Notes: generated by a model not told the origin, from the sequence alone. 64,000 nt of DNA from Streptomyces griseicoloratus (GCF_014534645.1 NZ_JACVQF010000163.1:123667-187666); one strand, 5' to 3'. Shown: positions 25,531-34,250, counted from the first letter of the stretch. Numbers and translations: made by a program.

Positions 25531-25546
25531 ATATTGTCTACAGTAT
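25531..25546. promoter_or_regulatory. GntR-type operator in the formate dehydrogenase/antiporter divergent promoter
   Basis: ATATTGTCTACAGTAT contains TGT-N2-ACA and the TACAGT core that recurs in front of the GntR gene (28252) and the oxc/sucC-like divergon (56733). It lies between the two divergent starts at 25461 and 25632. Confidence 0.6.
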
Positions 25547-25631
25547 GGAGGTTGGGCCAGCAAGGCTTCGCGCAAGCACCACCGGCAGTTGTCTTCTCAA
25601 CCGCTTTCTCTCTGCCTACGGTTGGGGACCC

Positions 25632-26969
25632 ATGAGTCCCCCCGTCGCACCCCCGGGCTGGAGCCGCTGGCTCGTTCCCCCCGCCGCACTCTCCGTCCAC
25701 CTCTCCATCGGGCAGGCGTACGCCTGGTCCGTGTTCAAACCGCCCCTGGAGTCCGCGCTCGGTCTCAGCGGCACGCAGAGCGCGCTGCCCTTCCAGCTCG
25801 GCATCGTCATGCTCGGTCTGTCCGCCGCGTTCGGCGGCACGCTCGTGGAACGCAACGGGCCCCGCTGGGCCATGACCGTCGCCCTCGTCTGCTTCTCGTC
25901 CGGCTTCCTGCTCTCCGCGCTCGGTGCGGCGAGCGAGCAGTACTGGCTGATCGTCCTCGGCTACGGCTTCGTCGGCGGGATCGGCCTCGGCATCGGCTAC
26001 ATCTCGCCCGTCTCGACGCTCATCAAATGGTTCCCGGACCGGCCCGGCATGGCCACCGGCATCGCCATCATGGGCTTCGGCGGCGGGGCGCTGATCGCCT
26101 CGCCGTGGTCGGCCCGGATGCTGGAGTCGTTCGGCGCCGACAACACCGGGATCGCGCTCGCCTTCCTCGTGCACGGGCTGTCGTACGCCGTCTTCATGCT
26201 GCTGGGCGTGCTGCTGGTGCGGGTGCCGCGCACCCCCGGGGCGGCGGACGGCTCACCGGCCCCGCTCGAAGGGGTCCAGGTCTCGGCGCGCAGCGCCGTG
26301 CGCACCCCGCAGTTCTGGCTGCTGTGGATCGTGCTGTGCATGAACGTCACCGCCGGCATCGGGATCCTGGAGAAGGCCGCGCCCATGATCACGGACTTCT
26401 TCGCCGACACCTCCACACCGGTGTCGGCGACGGCCGCCGCCGGGTTCGTGGCGCTGCTGTCGGCGGCCAACATGGCCGGCCGCATCGGCTGGTCGTCGGC
26501 CTCCGACCTGATCGGCCGGAAGAACATCTACCGCGTCTACCTCGGCGCCGGCGCGCTGATGTACGCGCTGATCGCCCTGTTCGGCGACTCCTCCAAGCCC
26601 CTGTTCGTGCTGTGCGCCCTCGTCATCCTCTCCTTCTACGGCGGCGGCTTCGCCACGGTCCCCGCCTACCTCAAGGACCTCTTCGGCACCTACCAGGTCG
26701 GCGCGATCCACGGGCGGCTGCTCACCGCCTGGTCCACCGCCGGGGTCCTCGGGCCGCTGATCGTGAACTGGATCGCCGACCGGCAGGAGGAGGCCGGCCG
26801 GCACGGCTCGTCCCTGTACGGGATGTCGCTGGTCATCATGATCGGGCTGCTGGTCGTCGGCTTCGTCGCCAACGAACTCGTCCGGCCGGTGCACGCCCGG
26901 CACCACGTTTCCGCCCCGGCACCGAAGGAGGCCGCCGATGTCCCACGACAGCAGCCCGAGTCCGCCTGA
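25632..26969 (+). CDS. MFS oxalate/formate antiporter (OxlT-like), copy 1
   Basis: A 445-residue membrane protein with 12 predicted transmembrane segments, for example PPAALSVHLSIGQAYAWSVF, LIVLGYGFVGGIGLGIGYIS and LVIMIGLLVVGFVANELV. Motifs of the oxalate:formate antiporter family include QAYAWSVFKPP, WFPDRPGMATGIAIMGFGGG and GRIGWSSASDLIGRKN. It probably takes up oxalate in exchange for formate. It is divergent from the formate dehydrogenase operon, which would consume the formate. The ATG at 25632 follows GGGG; the frame stays open upstream to 25545 but that part overlaps the operator. Its end overlaps the start of a 47-residue partner gene by 32 bp. Confidence 0.88.
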   Translation: MSPPVAPPGWSRWLVPPAALSVHLSIGQAYAWSVFKPPLESALGLSGTQSALPFQLGIVMLGLSAAFGGTLVERNGPRWAMTVALVCFSSGFLLSALGAASEQYWLIVLGYGFVGGIGLGIGYISPVSTLIKWFPDRPGMATGIAIMGFGGGALIASPWSARMLESFGADNTGIALAFLVHGLSYAVFMLLGVLLVRVPRTPGAADGSPAPLEGVQVSARSAVRTPQFWLLWIVLCMNVTAGIGILEKAAPMITDFFADTSTPVSATAAAGFVALLSAANMAGRIGWSSASDLIGRKNIYRVYLGAGALMYALIALFGDSSKPLFVLCALVILSFYGGGFATVPAYLKDLFGTYQVGAIHGRLLTAWSTAGVLGPLIVNWIADRQEEAGRHGSSLYGMSLVIMIGLLVVGFVANELVRPVHARHHVSAPAPKEAADVPRQQPESA

Positions 26970-27081
26970 CCTGCCCGGCCGCCGGCCGCTGATCGCCTTC
27001 GCCTGGCTCTGGGTGGGGGCCCCGCTCGCCTACGGGCTCTACGAGCTGGTCCGCAAGGCGACCCAGCTGTTCACGGGGTGA
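26938..27081 (+). CDS. MFS transporter small subunit (single-span membrane peptide)
   Basis: A 47-residue ORF with a good AAGGAGG ribosome site 6 nt before the ATG, overlapping the antiporter gene by 32 bp in another frame. It has a polar N-terminus (SHDSSPSPPDLPGRRP) and one transmembrane helix (LIAFAWLWVGAPLAYGLYEL), ending VRKATQLFTG. Very small conserved proteins of this kind accompany oxalate/formate-type MFS antiporters in actinobacteria, presumably as an auxiliary subunit. The role is inferred from position and sequence only. Confidence 0.82.
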   Translation: MSHDSSPSPPDLPGRRPLIAFAWLWVGAPLAYGLYELVRKATQLFTG

Positions 27082-27088
27082 GGCGTCC

Positions 27089-27131
27089 GGGCGCCCGTGG
27101 ACGCTGACCGAAGCCGACAAGGCGGGCGCCC
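27089..27131 (+). terminator. Possible terminator after the antiporter operon
   Basis: GGGCGCCCG (27089-27097) and CGGGCGCCC (27123-27131) can pair perfectly with a 25-nt loop, 8 bp after the small-subunit stop. Confidence 0.45.
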
Positions 27132-27219
27132 GATTCCTGTCGCTTCACCTGCCGTCGTACCCGTCGGTCACTGATCAGACTGGTGGATCCCGCAACCCGA
27201 GGACCAGGGGGATTCCACC

Positions 27220-28167
27220 ATGCACGGCTCGCGCATCACCGCCGTCGGCCACTACCAGCCCGCCGGGATTCTCACCAACGAGGACCTGGCGGGCAGGGTC
27301 GACACCAGCGACGAGTGGATCAGGAGCCGGGTGGGGATCCGTACCCGCCGCATCGCCGGGCCCGACGAGCCGGTGGACGAGCTGGCCGGCCACGCCGCCG
27401 CCAAGGCACTGGCGGCGGCCGGGCTGGCGCCGGCGGACGTGGACCTGGTGCTGGTCGCCACCTCCACCGCCATCGACCGCTCCCCGAACACCGCCGCCCG
27501 CGTCGCCGCCCGCCTCGGCATCCCCGGGCCCGCCGCGATGGACGTCAACGTGGTGTGCGCCGGCTTCACCCACGCCCTGGCCACCGCCGACCACGCCGTG
27601 CGCGCGGGCTCCGCGACCCGCGCCCTGGTCATAGGCGCCGACAAGATGTCCGACGTGACCGACTGGACCGACCGCACCACCTGCGTGCTGGTCGGCGACG
27701 GGGCGGGGGCCGCCGTCGTGGAGGCCGCCGGCCCGGGCCGGGAGCCGGGGATCGGACCCGTGCTGTGGGGGTCCGTGCCCGAGATGGGGAACGCCGTGCG
27801 CATCGAGGGCACGCCGCCCCGGTTCGCGCAGGAGGGGCAGAGCGTCTACCGCTGGGCGACCACACGGCTGCCCGCCATCGCGCGTCAGGTCTGCGAGCGC
27901 TCGGGAGTGGAGCCGGCCCAGCTCGCCGCCGTCGTCCTGCACCAGGCCAACCTGCGCATCATCGAGCCCCTCGCCGAGAAGATCGGCGCCGTGAACGCCG
28001 TCGTCGCCCGCGACGTCGTCGACTCCGGCAACACCTCGGCGGCGAGCATCCCCCTCGCCCTGTCCAAGCTGGTGGAACGCGGCGAGATCGGCACCGGAGA
28101 CCCGGTGCTCCTCTTCGGCTTCGGCGGCAACCTCTCGTACGCCGGACAGGTCGTCCGCTGCCCGTAG
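27220..28167 (+). CDS. 3-oxoacyl-ACP synthase III (FabH-like)
   Basis: A 315-residue thiolase-fold condensing enzyme with the full catalytic triad: Cys113 in NVVCAGFTHA, His241 in VVLHQANLRI and Asn271 in DSGNTSAASI. The C-terminal FGFGGNLSYAGQVV is typical. FabH condenses acyl-CoA with malonyl-ACP to start fatty-acid or polyketide chains. It is a stand-alone copy without acyl carrier protein or other fatty-acid genes nearby, so it is likely an accessory paralogue rather than the housekeeping FabH. It lies between the antiporter operon and the GntR gene; whether it belongs with oxalate metabolism is unclear. Confidence 0.9.
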   Translation: MHGSRITAVGHYQPAGILTNEDLAGRVDTSDEWIRSRVGIRTRRIAGPDEPVDELAGHAAAKALAAAGLAPADVDLVLVATSTAIDRSPNTAARVAARLGIPGPAAMDVNVVCAGFTHALATADHAVRAGSATRALVIGADKMSDVTDWTDRTTCVLVGDGAGAAVVEAAGPGREPGIGPVLWGSVPEMGNAVRIEGTPPRFAQEGQSVYRWATTRLPAIARQVCERSGVEPAQLAAVVLHQANLRIIEPLAEKIGAVNAVVARDVVDSGNTSAASIPLALSKLVERGEIGTGDPVLLFGFGGNLSYAGQVVRCP

Positions 28168-28247
28168 GCCGGCCATGCGAGCCGCCAGGCGGCGCCGGGC
28201 GGGGTGTGACGCGTCCTACTCCCCGCCGCTCTGGCCACTGTGCGCCG

Positions 28248-28268
28248 TAGACTGTAGACGATAGACAA
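28248..28268. promoter_or_regulatory. Predicted GntR operator upstream of its own gene
   Basis: The plus strand reads TAGACTGTAGACGATAGAC followed by AA. Its complement contains TCGTCTACAGT, sharing CTACAGT with the antiporter and oxc sites, and a second TTGTCTA half-site. It lies 84 bp before the GntR start, fitting autoregulation. Confidence 0.58.
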
Positions 28269-28351
28269 CGGATACTCAGTGCCACGCGGACCCGGCCCCG
28301 GCTTCGCCCGCTCCCGCCGCGGCCGCCGCGCGTCGACCACGAGGGGGACCG

Positions 28352-29029
28352 ATGTTGTCCGCAGGACTGCCGCAGGGCGCGGTGCCCAGGCTCGAACGGC
28401 CCGGTCCGCTGCGGGACCGTGTCTATGAGGCGCTGCTCGAACTCATCACCACCCGCGCCCTCCAGCCCGGCCAGCACCTCGTCGAAAGCGAACTCGCCGG
28501 TCACCTCGGCGTGTCCCGGCAGCCCGTGCGGGAGGCCCTGCAACGCCTGAACACCGAGGGATGGGTCGATCTTCGCCCCGCCCAGGGCGCGTTCGTGCAC
28601 GAGCCGACGGAGGAGGAGGCCGACCAGCTCCTGACGGTCCGTACGCTGCTGGAGGCCGAGGCCGCCCGGCTCGCCGCCGCGGCCGCGGACAGTGCCGGCG
28701 TGGCCGCCCTGGAGGAGCTGTGCGAGCAGGGCGAGCAGGCCGTCGCCGCCGACGACGTGGACGCCGCGGTCGCCCTCAACGCCCGCTTCCACGCCAAGAT
28801 CATGGAGCTGGCCAGCAACGCGGTCCTCGCCGAACTCGCGGCGCAGGTCGACCGCCGGGTGCGCTGGTACTACACGCCGATCGCCCGGCAGCGCGGCCGG
28901 CAGTCCTGGATCGAGCACCGCCGGCTGATCGCCGCGATCGACGACCGGGACGAACAGCGCGCGACACGGCTCATGCGCGAACACACCGAGCACACCCGGC
29001 AGTCGTACCACGCACGCGCGAAGTCCTGA
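28352..29029 (+). CDS. GntR-family (FCD-type) regulator, probable oxalate-pathway regulator
   Basis: A 225-residue regulator. Residues about 18-85 are the GntR winged helix (GQHLVESELAGHLGVSRQPV, REALQRLNTEGWVDLRPAQG). Residues about 95-215 are the all-helical FCD domain with metal/ligand histidines in ARFHAKIMELASN, HRRLIAAIDDRD and MREHTEHTRQSY. FCD regulators usually bind organic acids. The shared TACAGT motif in front of this gene, the antiporter/formate dehydrogenase divergon and the oxc/sucC-like divergon makes it the best candidate for the oxalate/formate regulator. The ATG at 28352 follows GGGGG. Confidence 0.93.
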   Translation: MLSAGLPQGAVPRLERPGPLRDRVYEALLELITTRALQPGQHLVESELAGHLGVSRQPVREALQRLNTEGWVDLRPAQGAFVHEPTEEEADQLLTVRTLLEAEAARLAAAAADSAGVAALEELCEQGEQAVAADDVDAAVALNARFHAKIMELASNAVLAELAAQVDRRVRWYYTPIARQRGRQSWIEHRRLIAAIDDRDEQRATRLMREHTEHTRQSYHARAKS

Positions 29030-29046
29030 CCCCGGCGCCGCCTTCC

Positions 29047-29075
29047 GGGCCGCTCGGCGACGTGCCGGGCGGCCC
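29047..29075 (+). terminator. Terminator after the GntR gene
   Basis: GGGCCGC (29047-29053) pairs with GCGGCCC (29069-29075), followed by TCTTCG. It is 18 bp after the stop. Confidence 0.6.
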
Positions 29076-29110
29076 TCTTCGTGCCCGGCAGAAGGGGGCA
29101 TCCGACGCGT

Positions 29111-29133
29111 CTTTGTCCTCTCAGTGGAGAAAG
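29111..29133. promoter_or_regulatory. Candidate ROK operator, site 1 (upstream of the first ROK gene)
   Basis: CTTTGTCC-N7-GGAGAAAG is an inverted repeat with one mismatch, 126 bp before the GTG at 29259. The same arrangement occurs at 36676 and, on the other strand, at 63203. A TACGTT element that could be a -10 lies 71 bp after the start of the box. Confidence 0.65.
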
Positions 29134-29258
29134 TCGGCAGGAATTCGTGCGCGACTTCTTCCCAGCCCCGTCGTCCGCTGCTACGTTCCCTTCGAAAGCA
29201 AGCCACGGACGCGGCCGAAAAGCGGCGCGCACAAGCCGATTGAGGCGGGGAGGGGCTC

Positions 29259-30449
29259 GTGAGACGGATGACGGCGCGACCCGCGAACGCCCATCAGGCC
29301 CGGTTGCTCCAGCTGCTGCGTGACGGCGGCCCCAACTCCCGCGCCCAGCTGGGCGACCAGGTCGACCTGTCCCGGTCCAAGCTGGCCGTGGAGGTGGACC
29401 GCCTGCTGGAGACGGGGCTGGTCGTGGCCGACGGACTCGCCGCCTCCCGCGGCGGGCGCCGTTCCCACAACATCCGCCTCAACCCCGGCCTGCGCTTCCT
29501 CGGCGTCGACATCGGCGCCACCTCGGTCGACGTCGCCGTCACCAACGCCGAGCTGGAGATCCTCGGGCACATCAACCAGCCCATGGACGTACGCGAGGGA
29601 CCCGTCGCGGTCTTCGAGCAGGTGCTGTCCATGGCCGCGAAGCTCAGGGCCTCCGGGCTCGCGGAGGGCTTCGACGGCGCCGGCATCGGGGTCCCGGGGC
29701 CGGTCCGCTTCCCCGAGGGCGTGCCGGTGGCTCCGCCGATCATGCCGGGCTGGGACGGCTTCCCCGTGCGGGAGGCGCTCAGCCAGGAACTCGGCTGCCC
29801 GGTCATGGTCGACAACGACGTGAACCTGATGGCGCTGGGGGAGCAGCACGCGGGCGTCGCCCGCACCGTGCACGACTTCCTCGTCGTCAAGATCGGCACC
29901 GGCATCGGCTGCGGCATCGTCGTCGGCGGTGACGTCTACCGCGGCACGACGGGCAGCGCGGGCGACATCGGGCACATCCAGGCCGTGCCCGACGGACGTC
30001 CGTGCGCCTGCGGCAACCGGGGCTGTCTGGAGGCCCACTTCAGCGGCGCGGCACTGGCCCGCGACGCCACGGAGGCCGCCCAGCAGGGCCGTTCGGCCGA
30101 ACTCGCCGGCCGGCTGGAGGCGAACGGCGGCCTCAGCGCCGCCGACGTCGCCGCCGCGGCCGCCGCGGGCGACGCCACCGCGCTCGACCTGATCCGGGAG
30201 GGCGGCCGGAGCACCGGCCAGGTCATCGCCGGCCTGGTCAGCTTCTTCAACCCGGGTCTCGTGGTGATCGGCGGCGGGGTGACCGGACTCGGCCACAACC
30301 TGCTCGCCGCGATCCGCACCCAGGTCTACCGCCAGTCGCTGCCGCTCGCGACCGGCAACCTGCCCATCGTCCTTGGGGAACTGGGCCCCACCGCCGGAGT
30401 CATCGGCGCGGCCCGGCTGATCAGCGACCACCTGTTCTCACCCGCGTAA
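29259..30449 (+). CDS. ROK-family transcriptional regulator (first of two close paralogues)
   Basis: A 396-residue NagC/XylR-type regulator. Residues about 10-65 are a winged helix (HQARLLQLLRDGGPNSRAQL). The sugar-kinase-like ROK domain follows, with LGVDIGATSVDVAVTNAE, GIGVPGPVRFPEG, and the zinc site with CACGNRGCLEA. It probably senses a sugar or sugar phosphate. The GTG at 29259 sits behind GGGGAGGGG. It precedes a ribose-type ABC importer and sugar-processing genes, its likely targets. It is very similar throughout to the ROK gene at 61913-63103, and both have the same upstream box. Confidence 0.93.
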   Translation: MRRMTARPANAHQARLLQLLRDGGPNSRAQLGDQVDLSRSKLAVEVDRLLETGLVVADGLAASRGGRRSHNIRLNPGLRFLGVDIGATSVDVAVTNAELEILGHINQPMDVREGPVAVFEQVLSMAAKLRASGLAEGFDGAGIGVPGPVRFPEGVPVAPPIMPGWDGFPVREALSQELGCPVMVDNDVNLMALGEQHAGVARTVHDFLVVKIGTGIGCGIVVGGDVYRGTTGSAGDIGHIQAVPDGRPCACGNRGCLEAHFSGAALARDATEAAQQGRSAELAGRLEANGGLSAADVAAAAAAGDATALDLIREGGRSTGQVIAGLVSFFNPGLVVIGGGVTGLGHNLLAAIRTQVYRQSLPLATGNLPIVLGELGPTAGVIGAARLISDHLFSPA

Positions 30450-30454
30450 CAGCT

Positions 30455-30620
30455 CAGTCGTACCCGCAGCACAGTCGTACCCGCAGCACACCAGCACCTC
30501 CGCAAGCGCACCACTCCGTCCCGCACCGCCCCACCGCGCACCGCCCTGCCCGTATCACCCCACCGCGTACCACTCTGTCCGCGCCGCCCCACCGTGCTCC
30601 GCCCTGCCCTGACACCGGCC
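30455..30620. repeat. Tandem duplications between the ROK gene and the ABC operon
   Basis: CAGTCGTACCCGCAGCA occurs twice in perfect tandem (30455-30471 and 30472-30488). It is followed by a degenerate direct repeat built on CACTCCGTCCCGCACCGCCC and CACTCTGTCCGCGCCGCCCC, each with CACCG...GCCCTGCCC after it. The stretch is C-rich, has almost no G runs on this strand and holds no gene. The ABC-operon promoter must lie here or upstream. Confidence 0.65.
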
Positions 30621-30645
30621 CGTACGCCCGCCGAGGGGACCACAC

Positions 30646-32163
30646 ATGGCTCCAGAACCACCGCTGCTCAGCATGTCCGGAATCACCAAGTCCTTCCCCG
30701 GAGTCCGGGCCCTGGACGGCGTCGACCTCGACGTCCAGGCCGGTGAGGTGCACTGCCTGCTCGGCCAGAACGGCGCCGGCAAGTCCACCCTCATCAAGGT
30801 GCTGGCCGGCGCCCACCAGCCCGACACCGGCACCATCCGCTGGCGCGGCGAGGACGTCACCCTGCGTTCGCCCATCGCCGCCATGCGCCTCGGCATCGCC
30901 ACCATCTACCAGGAACTCGACCTGGTGGAGCACCTGTCGGTCGCCGAGAACGTCCACCTCGGCCACGAGCCGACGACCGCCGGTTTCGTCGTACGGGGGC
31001 GGGCGGCCAGGGCCTCGACGGCCCAGCTGCTCGCAAGGCTGGGGCACCCGGAGATCGATCCCGGGCGGCTGGTCGGCGAACTGTCGGCGGCACAGCAGCA
31101 GATCGTGTCCATGGCGCGGGCGCTCTCCCACGACGTACGGCTGATCGTGATGGACGAGCCGTCCGCCGCCCTGGACCCGGACGAGGTCGACAACCTCTTC
31201 CGGATCGTCGCCGACCTCACCGCCGAGGGCGTCGCCGTCGTCTACATCTCGCACCGCCTGGAGGAGATCCGCCGCATCGGCGACCGGGTCACCGTCCTGA
31301 AGGACGGCCGGGCCGTCGCGGGCGGGCTGCCTGCCAAGGAGACGCCCACCCGCGAGGTGGTCGCGCTCATGACCGGACGCAACGTCGAGTACGTCTTCCC
31401 CGACCGGCCGGCCTCGGCACCACAGGGCGAACCCGTGCTCAGCGTGCGGGGGCTGTCCCGGGACGGCGAGTTCGCCGCCCTCGACCTGGAGGTCCGCCCG
31501 GGGGAGATCGTCGGCCTCGCCGGACTCGTCGGCTCCGGCCGCTCGGAGATCCTGGAGACGGTCTACGGGGCCCGCAAGCCCTCCACCGGCCAGGTCCTCG
31601 TCGACGGCCGGCCGCTCAGGCCGGGCAGCGTGCGCGCCGCCGTCCGCGCCGGGCTCGGGCTCGCCCCCGAGGAGCGCAAGGCACAGGCGCTGCTGATGCT
31701 GGAGTCCGTCACCCGCAACGTGTCGGTCTCCTCCATGTCCCGCTTCGCCCGCGGCGGCTGGATCGACCGGGGCGCCGAGCTGGGCGCGGCCCGCGCGGCG
31801 ACGCGTGAGCTGTCGCTCAGGCCCGACAACCCGTCCGTGCCCGTGCGCACCCTGTCCGGCGGCAACCAGCAGAAAGCCGTCCTGGCCCGCTGGCTGCTGC
31901 GCGGCTGCCGCGTCCTGCTCCTCGACGAACCCACCCGCGGCGTCGACGTCGGCGCCCGCGCCGAGCTGTACGCGGTCATCCGCCGCCTCGCCGACGAGGG
32001 CCTCGCCGTCCTGCTGGTCTCCAGCGAGGTGCCCGAGGTACTGGGCCTCGCCGACCGCGTGCTGGTACTGCGCGAGGGCCGCGTCGTGCACGAGGCGCCC
32101 GCCCGCGAACTCGACGAACACCGCGTACTCGACCTCGTGATGGAAGGAAGCCCGGCGTCATGA
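30646..32163 (+). CDS. Sugar ABC transporter ATPase (RbsA/MglA type, two ATP-binding domains)
   Basis: A 505-residue protein with duplicated ABC domains. The first has Walker A GQNGAGKST, signature LSAAQQQIVSMARAL and Walker B LIVMDEPSAALD. The second has the degenerate Walker A GLVGSGRSE usual for this family, signature LSGGNQQKAVLARWL and VLLLDEPTRGVD. This is the CUT2 class (ribose, galactose, inositol and similar). It energises import through the permease encoded next, with which it overlaps (ATGA at 32160). The class fits a monosaccharide or cyclitol substrate. Confidence 0.94.
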   Translation: MAPEPPLLSMSGITKSFPGVRALDGVDLDVQAGEVHCLLGQNGAGKSTLIKVLAGAHQPDTGTIRWRGEDVTLRSPIAAMRLGIATIYQELDLVEHLSVAENVHLGHEPTTAGFVVRGRAARASTAQLLARLGHPEIDPGRLVGELSAAQQQIVSMARALSHDVRLIVMDEPSAALDPDEVDNLFRIVADLTAEGVAVVYISHRLEEIRRIGDRVTVLKDGRAVAGGLPAKETPTREVVALMTGRNVEYVFPDRPASAPQGEPVLSVRGLSRDGEFAALDLEVRPGEIVGLAGLVGSGRSEILETVYGARKPSTGQVLVDGRPLRPGSVRAAVRAGLGLAPEERKAQALLMLESVTRNVSVSSMSRFARGGWIDRGAELGAARAATRELSLRPDNPSVPVRTLSGGNQQKAVLARWLLRGCRVLLLDEPTRGVDVGARAELYAVIRRLADEGLAVLLVSSEVPEVLGLADRVLVLREGRVVHEAPARELDEHRVLDLVMEGSPAS

Positions 32164-33179
32164 CGCAGCACGTGTCCCCGCCACGGGGCGGCACCGGCAA
32201 GGCCGCACCGGTGGACGGGCCGCCCGCCTGGCGGGGCCTGTTGGCCCGCGCCGACGTCCGCACCCTCTCCCTGCTCGGCGTCCTCGCCGTACTGGTCCTG
32301 ATCGGCGGGATCACCAAGCCCGACGAATTCCTCGACACCCGCAACCTGCAGCTCGTCCTCACCCAGGCGTCCGTCATCGGCGTCGTCACCGTCGGCATGA
32401 CCTTCGTGATCATCTCCGGGGGCATCGACCTGTCCGTCGGCGCGATCGTCGCGCTGGCCTCGGTGTGGGCGACCACGGTCGCCACGCAGGAGTACGGGTT
32501 CTTCGGCATCCTGTTCACCGCGATCGTGGTGGGCGTCGGCTGTGGACTGGTCAACGGCGTGCTCATCGCCTACGGCGCGATGGTGCCGTTCATCGCCACC
32601 CTCGCCATGCTGGCCTCGGCCCGCGGACTCGCCCTGCAGATCACCGACGGCCGGACCCAGATCGTGACGGTCGAAGGCATCCTCGACCTCGGCGAGCGGG
32701 ACTCCTACGTCCTCGGCATCCCGCCCCTGGTCCTGGTCTTCGCGGCCGTCACCGTCGTCGGCTGGCTCGTGCTCAACCGGACCACCTTCGGCCGCCGCAC
32801 CGTCGCGGTCGGCGGCAACGCGGAGGCCGCCCGGCTCGCCGGCATCGACGTCCGCCGCCAGCGGCTCTACCTCTACCTGCTGTCGGGGCTGTGCTGCGGC
32901 ATCGCCGCCTTCCTGCTGATCGTCCTGTCCGGATCCGGCCAGAACACCAACGGCAACCTGTACGAACTGGACGCCATCGCCGCCGCGATCATCGGCGGCA
33001 CCCTGCTCAGCGGCGGCCGCGGCACCATCGTCGGCTCCGTGCTCGGCGTCCTGATCTTCACCACGATCACCAACATCTTCGCCCTGAACAACCTGCAGAC
33101 CGACGTCCAGCAGATCGCCAAGGGCGCGATCATCGTCGCTGCCGTGCTGGTCCAGCGCCGTACCGCAAGCACGCCTTGA
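32160..33179 (+). CDS. Sugar ABC transporter permease (RbsC type)
   Basis: A 339-residue integral membrane protein with about eight to ten transmembrane helices after a 35-residue cytosolic N-terminus, for example LLGVLAVLVLIGGI, IGVVTVGMTFVIISGGIDLS and LVLVFAAVTVVGWLVL. Family landmarks are GGIDLSVGAIVALASV, AYGAMVPFIATLAMLASARG, VGGNAEAARLAGI and AIIGGTLLSGGRGTIVGSVL. It forms the channel of a CUT2 importer with the ATPase (four-base overlap) and the lipoprotein encoded next. Confidence 0.94.
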   Translation: MTQHVSPPRGGTGKAAPVDGPPAWRGLLARADVRTLSLLGVLAVLVLIGGITKPDEFLDTRNLQLVLTQASVIGVVTVGMTFVIISGGIDLSVGAIVALASVWATTVATQEYGFFGILFTAIVVGVGCGLVNGVLIAYGAMVPFIATLAMLASARGLALQITDGRTQIVTVEGILDLGERDSYVLGIPPLVLVFAAVTVVGWLVLNRTTFGRRTVAVGGNAEAARLAGIDVRRQRLYLYLLSGLCCGIAAFLLIVLSGSGQNTNGNLYELDAIAAAIIGGTLLSGGRGTIVGSVLGVLIFTTITNIFALNNLQTDVQQIAKGAIIVAAVLVQRRTASTP

Positions 33180-33196
33180 GGAGAGGGTTCACCGTC

Positions 33197-34240
33197 ATGA
33201 CAGAGCTCACGAGCCGCAGAGGACTGCTCTTCGGAGCCGCCGCCGTGTCCGCCGGTGCCTTCCTCACCGGGTGCACGAGCAACGAGTCGTCCGACGACGA
33301 CAAGCCGGCCGCGAACGACCAGCCGGCCGCCGACGACAAGCCCGGCAAGCCGGTCACCATCGGCTACGCCGGTCCGCAGGCCGACCACGGCTGGCTCAAC
33401 GCCATCAACGACAACGCCAAGAAGCGCGCCGAGAAGTACTCGGACGTCACCCTCGAAGTCACCGAGGGCTCCAACGACACCGCCCAGCAGATCGGCCAGA
33501 TCGAGACCCTCATCAACAAGAAGGTCGACGTCCTGGTGGTGCTGCCCGCCGACGGCAAGGCGCTCACCCAGGTCGGGCTGAAGGCGATGCGCGCGGGCAT
33601 CCCGGTCGTCAACCTCGACCGGATCTTCAACACCCCGCAGGCCTACCGCTGCTGGATCGGCGGCGACAACTACGGCATGGGCCTGAACGCCGGTCACTAC
33701 ATCGGGGAGAAGCTCAAGGACAAGGCCGACGCCCGTGTCGTCGAGCTGGCCGGCCTGGACAACCTGGAGCTGACCAAGCAGCGCACCCAGGGCTTCGACG
33801 ACGCCCTGAAGAACTACCCGAACATCAAGAAGGTGGCCCGCCAGGCCGCCGACTTCACCGTCGAGTCAGGGCAGGCCAAGATGGCCCAGCTCCTGCAGGC
33901 CCAGTCGAAGTTCGACGCCCTGTGGAACCACGACGACGACCAGGGCGTCGGCGCGCTGCGCGCCATCGAGCAGGCCGGACGCGACGACTTCCTGATGGTC
34001 GGCGGAGCGGGTGCGCTCTCCGCCTTCCAGGCCATCAAGCAGGACAACGGCGTACTGAAGGCGACCGTCCTGTACCCGCCGACCATGGCCGCCTCCGCGA
34101 TCGACCTCGCGCGCGCCCTCGGACAGGGCAAGGGCATCGGCGGCATGGCCGAGTACGAGATCCCCGCGTCGATCACGCTGTACTCGGCCGTCGTCGACAA
34201 GGACAACGTCGACCAGTACATGTCCACCGGCTTCAAGTGA
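33197..34240 (+). CDS. Sugar ABC transporter substrate-binding lipoprotein (RbsB type)
   Basis: A 347-residue exported lipoprotein. The signal ends in the lipobox GAFLTGC (Cys near residue 24), followed by a 30-residue Asp/Lys/Ala/Pro-rich linker and a periplasmic-binding-protein type I fold of the ribose group (VTIGYAGPQADHGWLNAIND, KKVDVLVVLPADGKALTQVG, AGIPVVNLDRIF, WNHDDDQGVGALRAIEQAG). An Arg pair near the N-terminus (TSRRGLLFGAAAVSAG) suggests Tat export. The ATG at 33197 is 17 bp after the permease stop. The ligand cannot be read from the sequence. Confidence 0.93.
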   Translation: MTELTSRRGLLFGAAAVSAGAFLTGCTSNESSDDDKPAANDQPAADDKPGKPVTIGYAGPQADHGWLNAINDNAKKRAEKYSDVTLEVTEGSNDTAQQIGQIETLINKKVDVLVVLPADGKALTQVGLKAMRAGIPVVNLDRIFNTPQAYRCWIGGDNYGMGLNAGHYIGEKLKDKADARVVELAGLDNLELTKQRTQGFDDALKNYPNIKKVARQAADFTVESGQAKMAQLLQAQSKFDALWNHDDDQGVGALRAIEQAGRDDFLMVGGAGALSAFQAIKQDNGVLKATVLYPPTMAASAIDLARALGQGKGIGGMAEYEIPASITLYSAVVDKDNVDQYMSTGFK

Positions 34241-34250
34241 GGCCCGCCGT

